This document shows, in pieces, positions 9,601-17,105 of a stretch of DNA of 35,794 nt. The stretch comes from an uncultured Prevotella sp. (lineage in GTDB: Bacteria > Bacteroidota > Bacteroidia > Bacteroidales > Bacteroidaceae), in contig CALFIY010000076.1 in assembly GCA_937877595.1 (NCBI GenBank), forward strand, positions 1 to 35,794. The letters are read 5' to 3'. Both the position numbers and the translations under genes were made by a program. The notes under the pieces were generated by a model. That model was not told the DNA's origin and did not search any database. It was given only the letters and a program-made list of their open reading frames with translations. Numbering within the stretch: position 1 is the stretch's first letter; each line of letters opens with the position of its first letter.

Positions 9601-12187
9601 CTCCAGCCACCAGTTCGTAGACCATATACAAGTCGGTGTCGCTGGCTCCTGTCTGCAGCGTGACCTCCGACCCGTCGGCAGGAAAGCGTTCGCTGCTCTG
9701 GTAGAACCAGTCGTGGGTCTCACTGGCCGGAACCTTATCGTCAAGTGAGAAGACAACAAAGGATATATCTATAGAGTCTGCCTCGCAGCAGGCTTCAATT
9801 CGGTGTGTACCGCTTTTAGGCATGCCACCAAGAATATCGGTCTTGCTGTTGGCAGCACACTCCTTCCATTTACCACCATCCATGCGATATCTTACCGTTC
9901 CTGCTATCTCCGAGCCAGCAGCATTCCTATGCCAGAAGGTGACGGGCTTCAGTTGGTCGGCGCGCACCTTTTGCTGTATGTCGCATGTCAGTGACGACGG
10001 CCGCGTGCCCAGAGGCATGCTCTTCACGGCACTATGGCTCTCGCCTGCCACATCTGTAACGGTAGCCTCGGCATCAAAATGATAGAACATGGGACGACGC
10101 GGATCGCTGCCGACAGGCAGCACGAGCGGCATTCTGACAGCAAAAGAGCCATCGTCGCCAGTGGTGGCAGTACCGCTTAGAAGTTCTACCGACTGTGCAG
10201 CATCCATATCGCTCCATCCTCTCCAGTACCATGAACAGCCAAGCCACCACCATGCCATTCGACGGCGCACGACGAAGTTCACCTTAGCGCCCTGCACTGG
10301 AACACCAGCATAACTCATGGCATGCCCAGTGAGAGTAATCGTGTCACCAGTCTGGTAACTCCCGTTGTATTCGTCAAAGGTCACCTGGAATACCGGACGC
10401 TTGTACTCCTCTACACGTATGCCATGCGCAGCATTGTTCACACGTATGGTGAACTGTCCGTCCAGGGTTCCTGTGGGCAAAGTAAACTGTGCGGCACATT
10501 TGCCATAGTCGTCTGTGGTCAGCGTCTGCTCTGCCACCACCTTATAGTTGGCGTCATACAGTCTTGCTGTCACCTGCTTGCCTGCAACGACAGAGGTGTT
10601 GACATGGCCGGAAAGTTGAGTTATAATGGCAGCCATGTGTACTGTCTGCCCAGGGCGATATATGGCGCGGTCGGTAAAGATATTGGTGTATTCCTGACGG
10701 CGGTCGGTATCGTAGTAGGAGAAACTGCTGTTTGAATGGAGCAGCGGACAAGCCTTGTCAGTGCTGGTCGATGCATATACGGTGCGCCAGGTTATGGCAG
10801 CAAGTTTAAGGTTTGCCTCGCCACTGTCTTTCGTGATAAGGGTAAAACCGTCGTCGGCATTACGACGCGTCATGGGTTTCACCACCACAGAGGCGCCTTC
10901 CACGGGTTGGCCCGTGGCAGCATCCACAACGACATAGCGCATCTGTCCCTTCGGCTCTGGCAGCGACATCACACGCAGTTGGGTTACGAAGTAGAGCACG
11001 CGGCGAACGCTGGTGGCAGGCTGCGTGCTGAATTCCAGCACATAAACTCCTACAGGAAGTCCAGAGAGAGTCAGCGAGTCGGCAAACGTCTCATAATCTG
11101 CATGCTGGCCGAAACGACATGTGCGTCGCAAATCGGTCAACTCAGTTGCACTGCGTCTGATGGTGGCAAAATCAGCACCTACATTTGGGTTGAGTTCGGT
11201 GTTGCCTGCAAGAGTTGTGCGGTAGACGCGCATCGTGAGGCTGCCCACATTGCGCAATGCTGTGAGTCTAACCGTCTGTGCCTCTTGAGGAAGCGCTATG
11301 TTTTTTGGGATTACAGCGGTAAACTGCGGCGTGGCGAGCAGTGTACGCCCGTTGCGCAGTTCGCCAATGCGCTTCCATCCCTTCCAGCGCTCGATGGCGC
11401 TGTCAAGATATGCAGCGCGCTGCGCTGGAGTAGCATCGGTGTGATGGGACATATAGTTATAGCGCTCAATGGCCACCTCGCCAGCCACGTCAAGATGGGC
11501 ATAGCGCTCGCTGAGCGAGTCGAGCCGCGCTATATATCTGCTTCCTTCATAGTTTTCAAATCCAGGTTTTTCGTCTTCCTGCATCATCCACAGCGCAGCA
11601 AGACAAGCCGTCTGCTGCCATCCCATACGCTGTGCTGCATCGTGCAGCCATGACCAGGCCCGCAGTTCCAAGGCCACCACGCTCAGCATATTGTTTTCCA
11701 GCGATGCCCTGTCACGCCCTGTCACTACAAACGGCGCATAACTCGCGTCACTAACGCTGGCAAGCATGTCGGGATGGAGCAGAGCCTGCTCACGATAGTA
11801 CAGAGCCTGAGCCTTTGCGCTATCGCCCAGTTGACCTGCATTTTGACTCAGCACCTGACACAGCACCGCAGCGTATACCGACTTTATGACGGCATCACCC
11901 TGTGAGCGTTCCTTAGCCTTCAGTCTCTCCACGGCAGGCAGCAGGGAGTCGGGAGCCACTTCGCTTTCAAGACGCGCCTCAAGGAGCGTAGACCGGAGCA
12001 GTTGGCCGGCATTTCTGTCACGCTCTGCCTTCCTTGCTATTTTCCGCAGCGATGCCACGGCAGTCTGCGGCAGGTCTTTCTGCTGTGCCCTCTCCACTTC
12101 GTCCCACAACGACTGATATGTCTGGGCACTGGCCGACATGACGGCAAATGCCATCACGCCAAGGAGTATAAGGAAACGGTTTCTCAT
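6641..12187 (-). CDS. Bacterial alpha-2-macroglobulin family protein, thioester motif absent
   Basis: A 1848-residue exported protein (signal peptide 1-21, ending ASA-Q). Macroglobulin (MG) domains fill the N-terminal half; the MG2 signature D-R-x-I-Y-R-P-G-Q-T is at about 510. An acidic, low-complexity Ala/Val/Asp stretch at about 1060-1090 sits just before ETAFFYP and L-P-E-S-L-T-T-W (about 1095-1130) and is placed like a protease bait region. The thioester domain fold is present (YPGMPSSLYITTAVAELL, about 1436), but where C-x-E-Q is expected (about 1319) the sequence reads Q-P-W-E-H-N, so the covalent trap is missing. Such proteins are thought to inhibit proteases in the periplasm. Bacterial A2M genes often pair with pbpC; here the partner is DUF1573. 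It heads the operon and has its own promoter. Confidence 0.93.
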   Translation of the reverse strand: MRNRFLILLGVMAFAVMSASAQTYQSLWDEVERAQQKDLPQTAVASLRKIARKAERDRNAGQLLRSTLLEARLESEVAPDSLLPAVERLKAKERSQGDAVIKSVYAAVLCQVLSQNAGQLGDSAKAQALYYREQALLHPDMLASVSDASYAPFVVTGRDRASLENNMLSVVALELRAWSWLHDAAQRMGWQQTACLAALWMMQEDEKPGFENYEGSRYIARLDSLSERYAHLDVAGEVAIERYNYMSHHTDATPAQRAAYLDSAIERWKGWKRIGELRNGRTLLATPQFTAVIPKNIALPQEAQTVRLTALRNVGSLTMRVYRTTLAGNTELNPNVGADFATIRRSATELTDLRRTCRFGQHADYETFADSLTLSGLPVGVYVLEFSTQPATSVRRVLYFVTQLRVMSLPEPKGQMRYVVVDAATGQPVEGASVVVKPMTRRNADDGFTLITKDSGEANLKLAAITWRTVYASTSTDKACPLLHSNSSFSYYDTDRRQEYTNIFTDRAIYRPGQTVHMAAIITQLSGHVNTSVVAGKQVTARLYDANYKVVAEQTLTTDDYGKCAAQFTLPTGTLDGQFTIRVNNAAHGIRVEEYKRPVFQVTFDEYNGSYQTGDTITLTGHAMSYAGVPVQGAKVNFVVRRRMAWWWLGCSWYWRGWSDMDAAQSVELLSGTATTGDDGSFAVRMPLVLPVGSDPRRPMFYHFDAEATVTDVAGESHSAVKSMPLGTRPSSLTCDIQQKVRADQLKPVTFWHRNAAGSEIAGTVRYRMDGGKWKECAANSKTDILGGMPKSGTHRIEACCEADSIDISFVVFSLDDKVPASETHDWFYQSSERFPADGSEVTLQTGASDTDLYMVYELVAGDSVIERGYQRENSSLWNRKMTYRPEYGNGLLFNVAWVKDGVTYHHTTTIGRPLPDKQLKLQWHTFRDRLQPGQKEEWRLVVTDKDGRPASAQLMAVLYDKSLDQLQQHGWQLSVPFSTPMPHASWQTLAVGDITTSGEQDYRLLSVDGLDFSRFDHDVFPVYSYGRMVRMRGAKMLYAKEAAVGSMDAMPLAANTMDMAVEEKVVAGMNVAGTDVAIEQDAAVADGAVKQDDAVQMRENLQETAFFYPSLVTDEKGHVALRFILPESLTTWRFLGLAHTADMKSGLIDGEAVAQKPLMIQPNVPRFVRVGDEAQLSVRIFSMSDEAQQGMVRIQLVNPENDAVVYQYGEPFDVEHGKTAVATFHLPTAQFGNLSLLVCRVTADAGNCSDGEQHYLPVLPNSERVTVSVPITQHGKGTVAINIPSLFPETSVAPRKLTIEYANNPAWLMVQSLATLGQPWEHNAINQAAAYYSNLLASNILKQSPQARTVFEQWLREPNGETLASNLSKNDELKDIVLSETPWVDNAEKEAEQKQRLADFFDANLIGSRMDNSLTQLSKLQNGDGAFTWYPGMPSSLYITTAVAELLARLKVLTGSYADASDMQTKAMRYIGREIVDMVNEMKRQARKGRKPTFPSFTALRWLYIAAIDGRQLPSDVAAADDYLIELLKKEIKNQTIYEKALTAVILQKRGEHQRAAQYVQSLKEYSVATPEMGRYYDTPRATYSWYSYKIPTEVAAMEAIRLVTPDDVTTIDEMRRWLLQEKRSQVWDTPISTVNAIYAFLNGNSQQLDSRQHATISIDGQPLKMPQATAAIGYVKTAVDEPNGTELTVSKPSDGTSWGAVYAQFFQPTSDMASSASGISVKREIVSDGGNHVPLGIGSRIKVRITINSTRDLDFVQVVDRRAACMEPVRQLSGYSNGAYCVPKDNATNYYYHWLSKGTHVLETEYYIDRAGRYETGTCCVLCAYSPEFRATAPSMTLTVNRDNNE

Positions 12188-12192
12188 AGGTG

Positions 12193-12223
12193 CAAAGATA
12201 TGCCAAATCCGTTAATCCTCCAA
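12193..12223 (-). promoter_or_regulatory. Promoter of the A2M operon
   Basis: On the minus strand TTG (12223-12221), 20 bases, then TATCTTTG (12200-12193) fits the Bacteroidota promoter. The ATG at 12187 begins only five bases after the -7 element, so transcription would start about 2-3 bases before the start codon: a nearly leaderless message. Confidence 0.75.
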
Positions 12224-12311
12224 CTCCTTTAACGTGTTTTACGTTTTTTCTCCCTTATTAACGCAAGCAATCACGCTATATATGCCAACGCGTCATTGAG
12301 GTAATCATGGC

Positions 12312-13637
12312 TCAACGACAGGAGGAAGAAATATGCTTTCCGTTCAGGCTTGGTTTATCCCGTTTGACAATATAGAGAACTGTCTGCACCAGCCCGCGCA
12401 CTACGAGGAATAGCAGCATGGCAACCCACAGGCCGTGATTGCCCCACTGGGGCATCAGCAACCATGCGGCTGTGAAGAAGCAGGCTGCACCGATGACGGA
12501 CGAGAGCAACATGCCTGCCGACGCGGTGACACCCACGAAGATGCCGTCCCACACGAAGGCTGCCATGCCTGCAAAGGGGATGAAACAGGCCCACAGGATA
12601 TAATTGCGCGAGGCTCTTACCACAGAAGACTCGTCGGTAAGCAAACTCAGAAACGGCTCGCCGCCAACAGCATACACCATTGTAAAGAGCGCAGCAACCG
12701 CCAAGCCCCAGCCGAAGAGCGTACGTACCAGACGGCGGAATTGCGCCATGTCATCAGCGCCCCAGTAGCGTCCGCCAAGTGCTTCTCCGGCATAGGCAAA
12801 GCCATCCATCACGTATGAGAAGAGCAGGTATAGTTGCATGAGCAGTGTGTTGACGGCCAGCACCACGGCACCCTGGCGCGCTCCTGCTGCAGTGAAAAAC
12901 AGGTTGACTGCCACGAGGCATAGCGTGCGGAAAAACAACGAGGCATTGAGGGAAAACATTCTGCCCACCTCGCTCCACGCCCTACGCAGCACTTCGCGAA
13001 ATCCCACCATGAGAGCGTGACGTCGTCCGACAAGTGCCAATGCCAAGCCGAAACCAGCATACTGTGCCGTCACCGTACCGATGGCAACACCCTCTATTTT
13101 CATGCTGAAGCCGTAAACAAGCAACAGCGATGCTGCTATGTTCACAACATTCTGCACGATGCTCACCACCATTGGCCGACGCGTGTCCTGCATTCCTATG
13201 AACCATCCCGTAAGAGCGTAAAGTCCCATCACTGCAGGTGCTCCCCATACCACTATATTATAATAGGTGACTGTCAGCGGCAGTACGTCGGGTGTCGGCC
13301 CCACCACCAGCAACATCAACTGGCGAAGCGGCCTCTGCAGCAGCACTATCGCCATGGCTATCACTCCAGCCTGCAGCAGCGAACTCGACAACTGCCATGA
13401 TATGGCCTGCTCGTCCCTGCGCCCGTAGGCCTGCGCCGTGAGACCACTCGTGCCCATGCGCAGAAATCCGAAAAGCCAGTAGACAAGATTAAAAATCATC
13501 GACCCCACAGCCACTGCGCCTATATAGGATGCAGTGCCCATGTGGCCGACGATAGCAGTATCCACAAGACCAAGCAGCGGAACCGTGATATTGGTCACGA
13601 TGGCCGGCAGGGCTATGCGGAGAATTTGTCTGTGCAT
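12312..13637 (-). CDS. MATE family multidrug/Na+ efflux transporter
   Basis: A 441-residue polytopic membrane protein with about 12 hydrophobic segments in two halves. The N-terminus R-I-A-L-P-A-I-V-T-N followed by GLVDTAIVGH is the classic MATE start, close to the DinF subgroup. Members export cationic compounds in exchange for Na+ or H+. The start codon comes three bases after the yidC stop, so the two are probably co-transcribed and coupled. No substrate can be inferred. The C-terminus (NGKHISSSCR) is hydrophilic and cytoplasmic. Confidence 0.93.
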   Translation of the reverse strand: MHRQILRIALPAIVTNITVPLLGLVDTAIVGHMGTASYIGAVAVGSMIFNLVYWLFGFLRMGTSGLTAQAYGRRDEQAISWQLSSSLLQAGVIAMAIVLLQRPLRQLMLLVVGPTPDVLPLTVTYYNIVVWGAPAVMGLYALTGWFIGMQDTRRPMVVSIVQNVVNIAASLLLVYGFSMKIEGVAIGTVTAQYAGFGLALALVGRRHALMVGFREVLRRAWSEVGRMFSLNASLFFRTLCLVAVNLFFTAAGARQGAVVLAVNTLLMQLYLLFSYVMDGFAYAGEALGGRYWGADDMAQFRRLVRTLFGWGLAVAALFTMVYAVGGEPFLSLLTDESSVVRASRNYILWACFIPFAGMAAFVWDGIFVGVTASAGMLLSSVIGAACFFTAAWLLMPQWGNHGLWVAMLLFLVVRGLVQTVLYIVKRDKPSLNGKHISSSCR

Positions 13638-13640
13638 TGC

Positions 13641-15515
13641 TTAGCGCCTGTTGTTGCGCTGTCGCTGCAGTTCCTCTGCCTGCTTCTGCATTGCCTCCAG
13701 ACGTGCTGCCAGCGAACTCTGTTTCTTCGGGTTGTTCTTGTTGGCCTGATAGTTTGCCTCCAGAATGGCAAGCAGTTTCTCGTCGTTTGTCGTCTTTCGC
13801 AGTGTCCACATAATGGCTGCCGACATGAAGAGCGACACGAAGTAGTAGAAGTTAAGGCCTGAAGAGTAGTCGTTGAAGATGAAGAAGAACATCAGCGGCA
13901 TTACGTACGTCATCCACTGCATCATTTTCATCTGCTCTGCCTGCTGGCCTACCATCTGATCTTTCTGCTGCTGGGTGGTAAACCACGTGTAGACAAGTTG
14001 GGCAACGCAGAAGAGGATACACGTCAGCGATAAATGGTCGCCAATACCCCATATATTCGTCCCCCACTCCACTATCGGGTCATAGGTGGAAAGGTCGCTC
14101 ATCCACAGGAACGACTGTCCGCGCAACTGTATGGCATTTGGCACGAAGAAGAACATTGCCAGCCAGATTGGCATCTGTATCAGCATTGGCAGACAGCCCG
14201 ACAGCGGACTCACTCCGTATTTTGCGTAGAGCGACATCATCTCCTGCTGTTTTTTCATCTGGTCCTCCGGTTTGTCGAGGTGTTTCGTTGCCTCCTCAAA
14301 CTTTGGTTTCAGCACTCTCATCTTTGCCGATGACATGTAACTCTTCTTTACCATCGGGAAGGTGATGGCTTTCAGCAGCAGTGTGATGAGTATAAGGACT
14401 ATTCCCATGTTAAGTCCGAAGCCCGTAAGCCAGTCGAAGACGTAGAGCGTGAACCAGCGGTTTATCCAACGCAGCAGCCACCATCCGAGGTTGACGAGTT
14501 GTTCCAGATCCAAGTCCTTGCCAAACTGGCTCTGCTGTTCCACATCCTGAATAAGACGGAAGTCGTTGGGGCCAATGTACAGTTCAAAGTCGGAACTCTT
14601 TACGCCGGTCGGATCGAATGTCGTGGCAAGTTGGGCGTCAAACTGCTTCAGATATCCTGAGCCTTTCTCCTGCTGTATGCTGCTAAGCGTGGCATTGGCA
14701 GCGAAGTCGTCGCGCGAGATAAGTGCTATGCTGAAGAACTGATTGCGGAAGGCCACCCAGTCAAGGCGCTCCTCCATCTGCTTCTGCTTGTCGGAAGTCT
14801 CCGACAGGTTGTTGGTACCTCCATTTGTCTCTTTATAGAAAAGTCCTGTATAACGGGCCTCAAACGAGAAGCCCTTCTCCTGTTGGCGGCAGTGGTCGCT
14901 CCACAGGATAGCCATCTCCTTTGTCGTAGGAGCAAAGATGCCAGCCAGTCCGCGCGTCTCTACAGAAAGTCCAGCCATGTAGTCCTTGCCGAGGCGGTAG
15001 CGCAGGGCTATCTCGCCGCCGTTTGAAGCATTGGCAACAAATGTTACGGTGCTGTCAGTTACATCGCGCGGAGTGAAATATAAGTCAGCAGTGATGATGT
15101 TCTCCTGTTTTCCTGCCAAAAGGAAGTTCAACTGATGGTCGTCGCCGTCGAAGAGAGTAACGTTATCCGTGCCGTCAATACTCTTGTAGTTGCGTATCAC
15201 AGCCTTGCGTGGCATTGCGCCCTTGCTGTCGAGCGTCAGTTCCAACTTGTCATTGCTTAGCACTATCTGCTGCGCTGTTCCTGTCAGCGCAGAGAAGAAC
15301 AACTGGGTTGAGTCTGACTTCGCCAGCGAGTCGGCCAGCGCCTGGCGCGCCTCTGCATCCTGTTTTCTTGTCTGTTCTATGTCTTTCTGTACAGCAGCAA
15401 TGCTGTCCTCGAGGCGTGCTGCCTCAATATCTTCTGCCGAAGGCTGGTTCCACCACGAGAAGCCGATGAGAACAAGGGCTATCAGCGCAAATCCTATAAG
15501 GGTATCTCTATTCAT
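13641..15515 (-). CDS. yidC: Membrane protein insertase YidC
   Basis: A 624-residue inner-membrane insertase that works alone or with SecYEG. It begins with an N-terminal membrane anchor (about 5-21), a coiled charged linker, and the large periplasmic beta domain (about 60-350). The conserved insertase core with five-helix arrangement follows (KKSYMSSAKMRVLKPKFEE; QMPIWLAMFFFVPNAIQLRGQSFLW; QQKDQM loop), with a basic C-terminal tail (KKQSSLAARLE...RNNRR) as seen in Bacteroidota. Length is normal for the long Gram-negative form. It is divergently transcribed from the DUF3078 gene; both promoters lie in the 206-base gap. The MATE gene follows after three bases. Confidence 0.97.
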   Translation of the reverse strand: MNRDTLIGFALIALVLIGFSWWNQPSAEDIEAARLEDSIAAVQKDIEQTRKQDAEARQALADSLAKSDSTQLFFSALTGTAQQIVLSNDKLELTLDSKGAMPRKAVIRNYKSIDGTDNVTLFDGDDHQLNFLLAGKQENIITADLYFTPRDVTDSTVTFVANASNGGEIALRYRLGKDYMAGLSVETRGLAGIFAPTTKEMAILWSDHCRQQEKGFSFEARYTGLFYKETNGGTNNLSETSDKQKQMEERLDWVAFRNQFFSIALISRDDFAANATLSSIQQEKGSGYLKQFDAQLATTFDPTGVKSSDFELYIGPNDFRLIQDVEQQSQFGKDLDLEQLVNLGWWLLRWINRWFTLYVFDWLTGFGLNMGIVLILITLLLKAITFPMVKKSYMSSAKMRVLKPKFEEATKHLDKPEDQMKKQQEMMSLYAKYGVSPLSGCLPMLIQMPIWLAMFFFVPNAIQLRGQSFLWMSDLSTYDPIVEWGTNIWGIGDHLSLTCILFCVAQLVYTWFTTQQQKDQMVGQQAEQMKMMQWMTYVMPLMFFFIFNDYSSGLNFYYFVSLFMSAAIMWTLRKTTNDEKLLAILEANYQANKNNPKKQSSLAARLEAMQKQAEELQRQRNNRR

Positions 15516-15551
15516 TAATATATTAATGTGTAATGTTTAATTTCAAGGGTG

Positions 15552-15559
15552 CAAAAGTA
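15552..15559 (-). promoter_or_regulatory. -7 promoter element of yidC
   Basis: TACTTTTG on the minus strand matches TAnnTTTG, 36 bases before the yidC ATG. The -33 region has no clear TTTG. Confidence 0.55.
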
Positions 15560-15663
15560 TACATAAATCCATAATTACAGCCATTCCGAAACGAAAATCT
15601 ACTATTTTTTTTCATTTTGGGCATTTTCCGTAGTTTGTTTTTTTTCTTTTCATGGCGAATTGC

Positions 15664-15671
15664 TAATTTTG
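15664..15671 (+). promoter_or_regulatory. -7 promoter element of the DUF3078 gene
   Basis: TAATTTTG on the plus strand, 50 bases before the ATG at 15722. Upstream is a T-rich tract (15634-15650); a TTTG at 15634-15637 is 26 bases away, further than usual. Confidence 0.5.
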
Positions 15672-15721
15672 CACGCTATACTGGCAGAAAAGCCACTTTT
15701 ACACATTTAATTTTTCAGACT

Positions 15722-17026
15722 ATGAGAAAAAAACATATTCTTCTGCTTGTCCTCGCCGTGCTCATTGCCACTGCCGCATCGGCTCAGCGCAAGACAAGGA
15801 AAGCGTCGCCCACGACCGCTGACACCGCACAGATTGTCAGAAACTACATTGACTCGCTCAACGTGCTGCGCCAGCAACTCGATTCAGTGCAGCGCGCCAA
15901 CGACTCACTGCGCAGCGAGACCAGCGACGGCCGCTACTATCGCCTGTTTGCTCCTACCACTTTCTACCATTCTCCTGCGCAGAAGCAACTTGAGCAAAAC
16001 CCACCGGCAGGCGACGAAGTGACCGATGCCATAGACGAGGCACTGATGCAACTATACCTGCGACGTCCGGACCTTGTGCAGGCCTATGAGAGCCAACTGC
16101 AGGAAGCAGGCACACTGCGCGATGACGTAAACCAGGAAATCAAGCAGGAAGTGGAACTGGCCGACAAAGCCGAGCCAGTAGCCGACGAGCCGGAGGCCGT
16201 GCCTGTGGGACTGATGGTTAAAAAACCTAATTTCTGGAAATTAAAGGGCGACGGCTATATGCAGTTCCTGCAGAACTATGTCTCCGACAACTGGCACAAA
16301 GGCGGCGAGTCCAACTATTCTGCCGTTGGCTCCGTTACCCTCGAACTGAACTACAATGACAAGGACAAGGTGACTTTTGAGAACAAACTGGAGATGAAAC
16401 TCGGTATCCAGACGTCGCGCACCGATACTGTCCACAAGTTCAAGCCCAACAACGACCTTCTCCGCTACACTGGAAAAGTGGGGCTGCAGGCCCACAACAA
16501 GTGGTACTACACGCTGCAAGTGCTGGCCTATACCCAGTTTGCTCGCGGTCTGAAGGCAAACGACGAAAAAACATACTCTGACTTCATGTCGCCATTCAAT
16601 CTCAACGTCGGTCTTGGTATGGATTACAAGGTGGAATGGCTCAACAAGCGTTTGACCGGTACGATAAACATTTCGCCACTGTCTATAAACTACCGCTATG
16701 TCGACCGTACGGCTCTGGCCAAAGGTTTTGGCGTTAAGATTGACAAGCACACCCACTCACTAACCGACTTCGGTTCGCAGTTGACAGCATCGCTCGAGTG
16801 GAAGATGGCCGACCAGATAACATGGAAGACACGTCTCTACGCCTACTCGTCATATCACCGCGCAGAGGTGGAATGGGAAAACCTTTTTACCCTGAAGGTC
16901 AGCCGCTATATCTCTGCCAACTTGTTCCTATACCCACGCTTCGACGACTCAGGTACGCACGACCACAAACTTGGCTTCTTCCAGTTCCAGGAGTATAGTT
17001 CTCTCGGATTGAGTTATTCGTTCTGA
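15722..17026 (+). CDS. DUF3078 family outer-membrane beta-barrel protein
   Basis: A 434-residue exported protein. A signal peptide (1-21, ASA-Q) is followed by a coiled-coil-prone acidic region (about 30-165: repeated QQLDSVQ, EIKQEVELADKAE), then a beta-rich domain beginning F-W-K-L-K-G-D-G and containing W-H-K-G-G-E-S-N-Y, typical of DUF3078. Alternating aromatic strands and a terminal Phe (LSYSF) fit an outer-membrane barrel. Function is unknown. The ATG at 15722 is preferred to an in-frame start 35 codons earlier because it opens the signal peptide and lies after the promoter. uvrB follows in the same direction after a purine-rich tandem repeat that begins at this gene's stop codon. Confidence 0.85.
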   Translation: MRKKHILLLVLAVLIATAASAQRKTRKASPTTADTAQIVRNYIDSLNVLRQQLDSVQRANDSLRSETSDGRYYRLFAPTTFYHSPAQKQLEQNPPAGDEVTDAIDEALMQLYLRRPDLVQAYESQLQEAGTLRDDVNQEIKQEVELADKAEPVADEPEAVPVGLMVKKPNFWKLKGDGYMQFLQNYVSDNWHKGGESNYSAVGSVTLELNYNDKDKVTFENKLEMKLGIQTSRTDTVHKFKPNNDLLRYTGKVGLQAHNKWYYTLQVLAYTQFARGLKANDEKTYSDFMSPFNLNVGLGMDYKVEWLNKRLTGTINISPLSINYRYVDRTALAKGFGVKIDKHTHSLTDFGSQLTASLEWKMADQITWKTRLYAYSSYHRAEVEWENLFTLKVSRYISANLFLYPRFDDSGTHDHKLGFFQFQEYSSLGLSYSF

Positions 17027-17099
17027 GTGGAGAGAAGTGAGTGGTGAGTGGAGAGAGGTGAGAGGAGTGAGGTGAGTGGAGAGAGGTGAGTGGAGAGAA
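17024..17099 (+). repeat. 14-bp purine tandem repeat between the DUF3078 gene and uvrB
   Basis: The 79-base gap is almost wholly made of the unit gtgagtggagagag: a partial copy 17024-17036, a 7-base fragment 17037-17043, then full copies at 17044-17057, 17058-17071 (variant gtgagaggagtgag), 17072-17085 and 17086-17099. The first copy includes the stop codon of the upstream gene and the last ends six bases before the uvrB ATG. All purine except T, so it could act as repeated ribosome-binding-like sequence or slip during replication. Confidence 0.85.
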
Positions 17100-17105
17100 T
17101 AAGCG

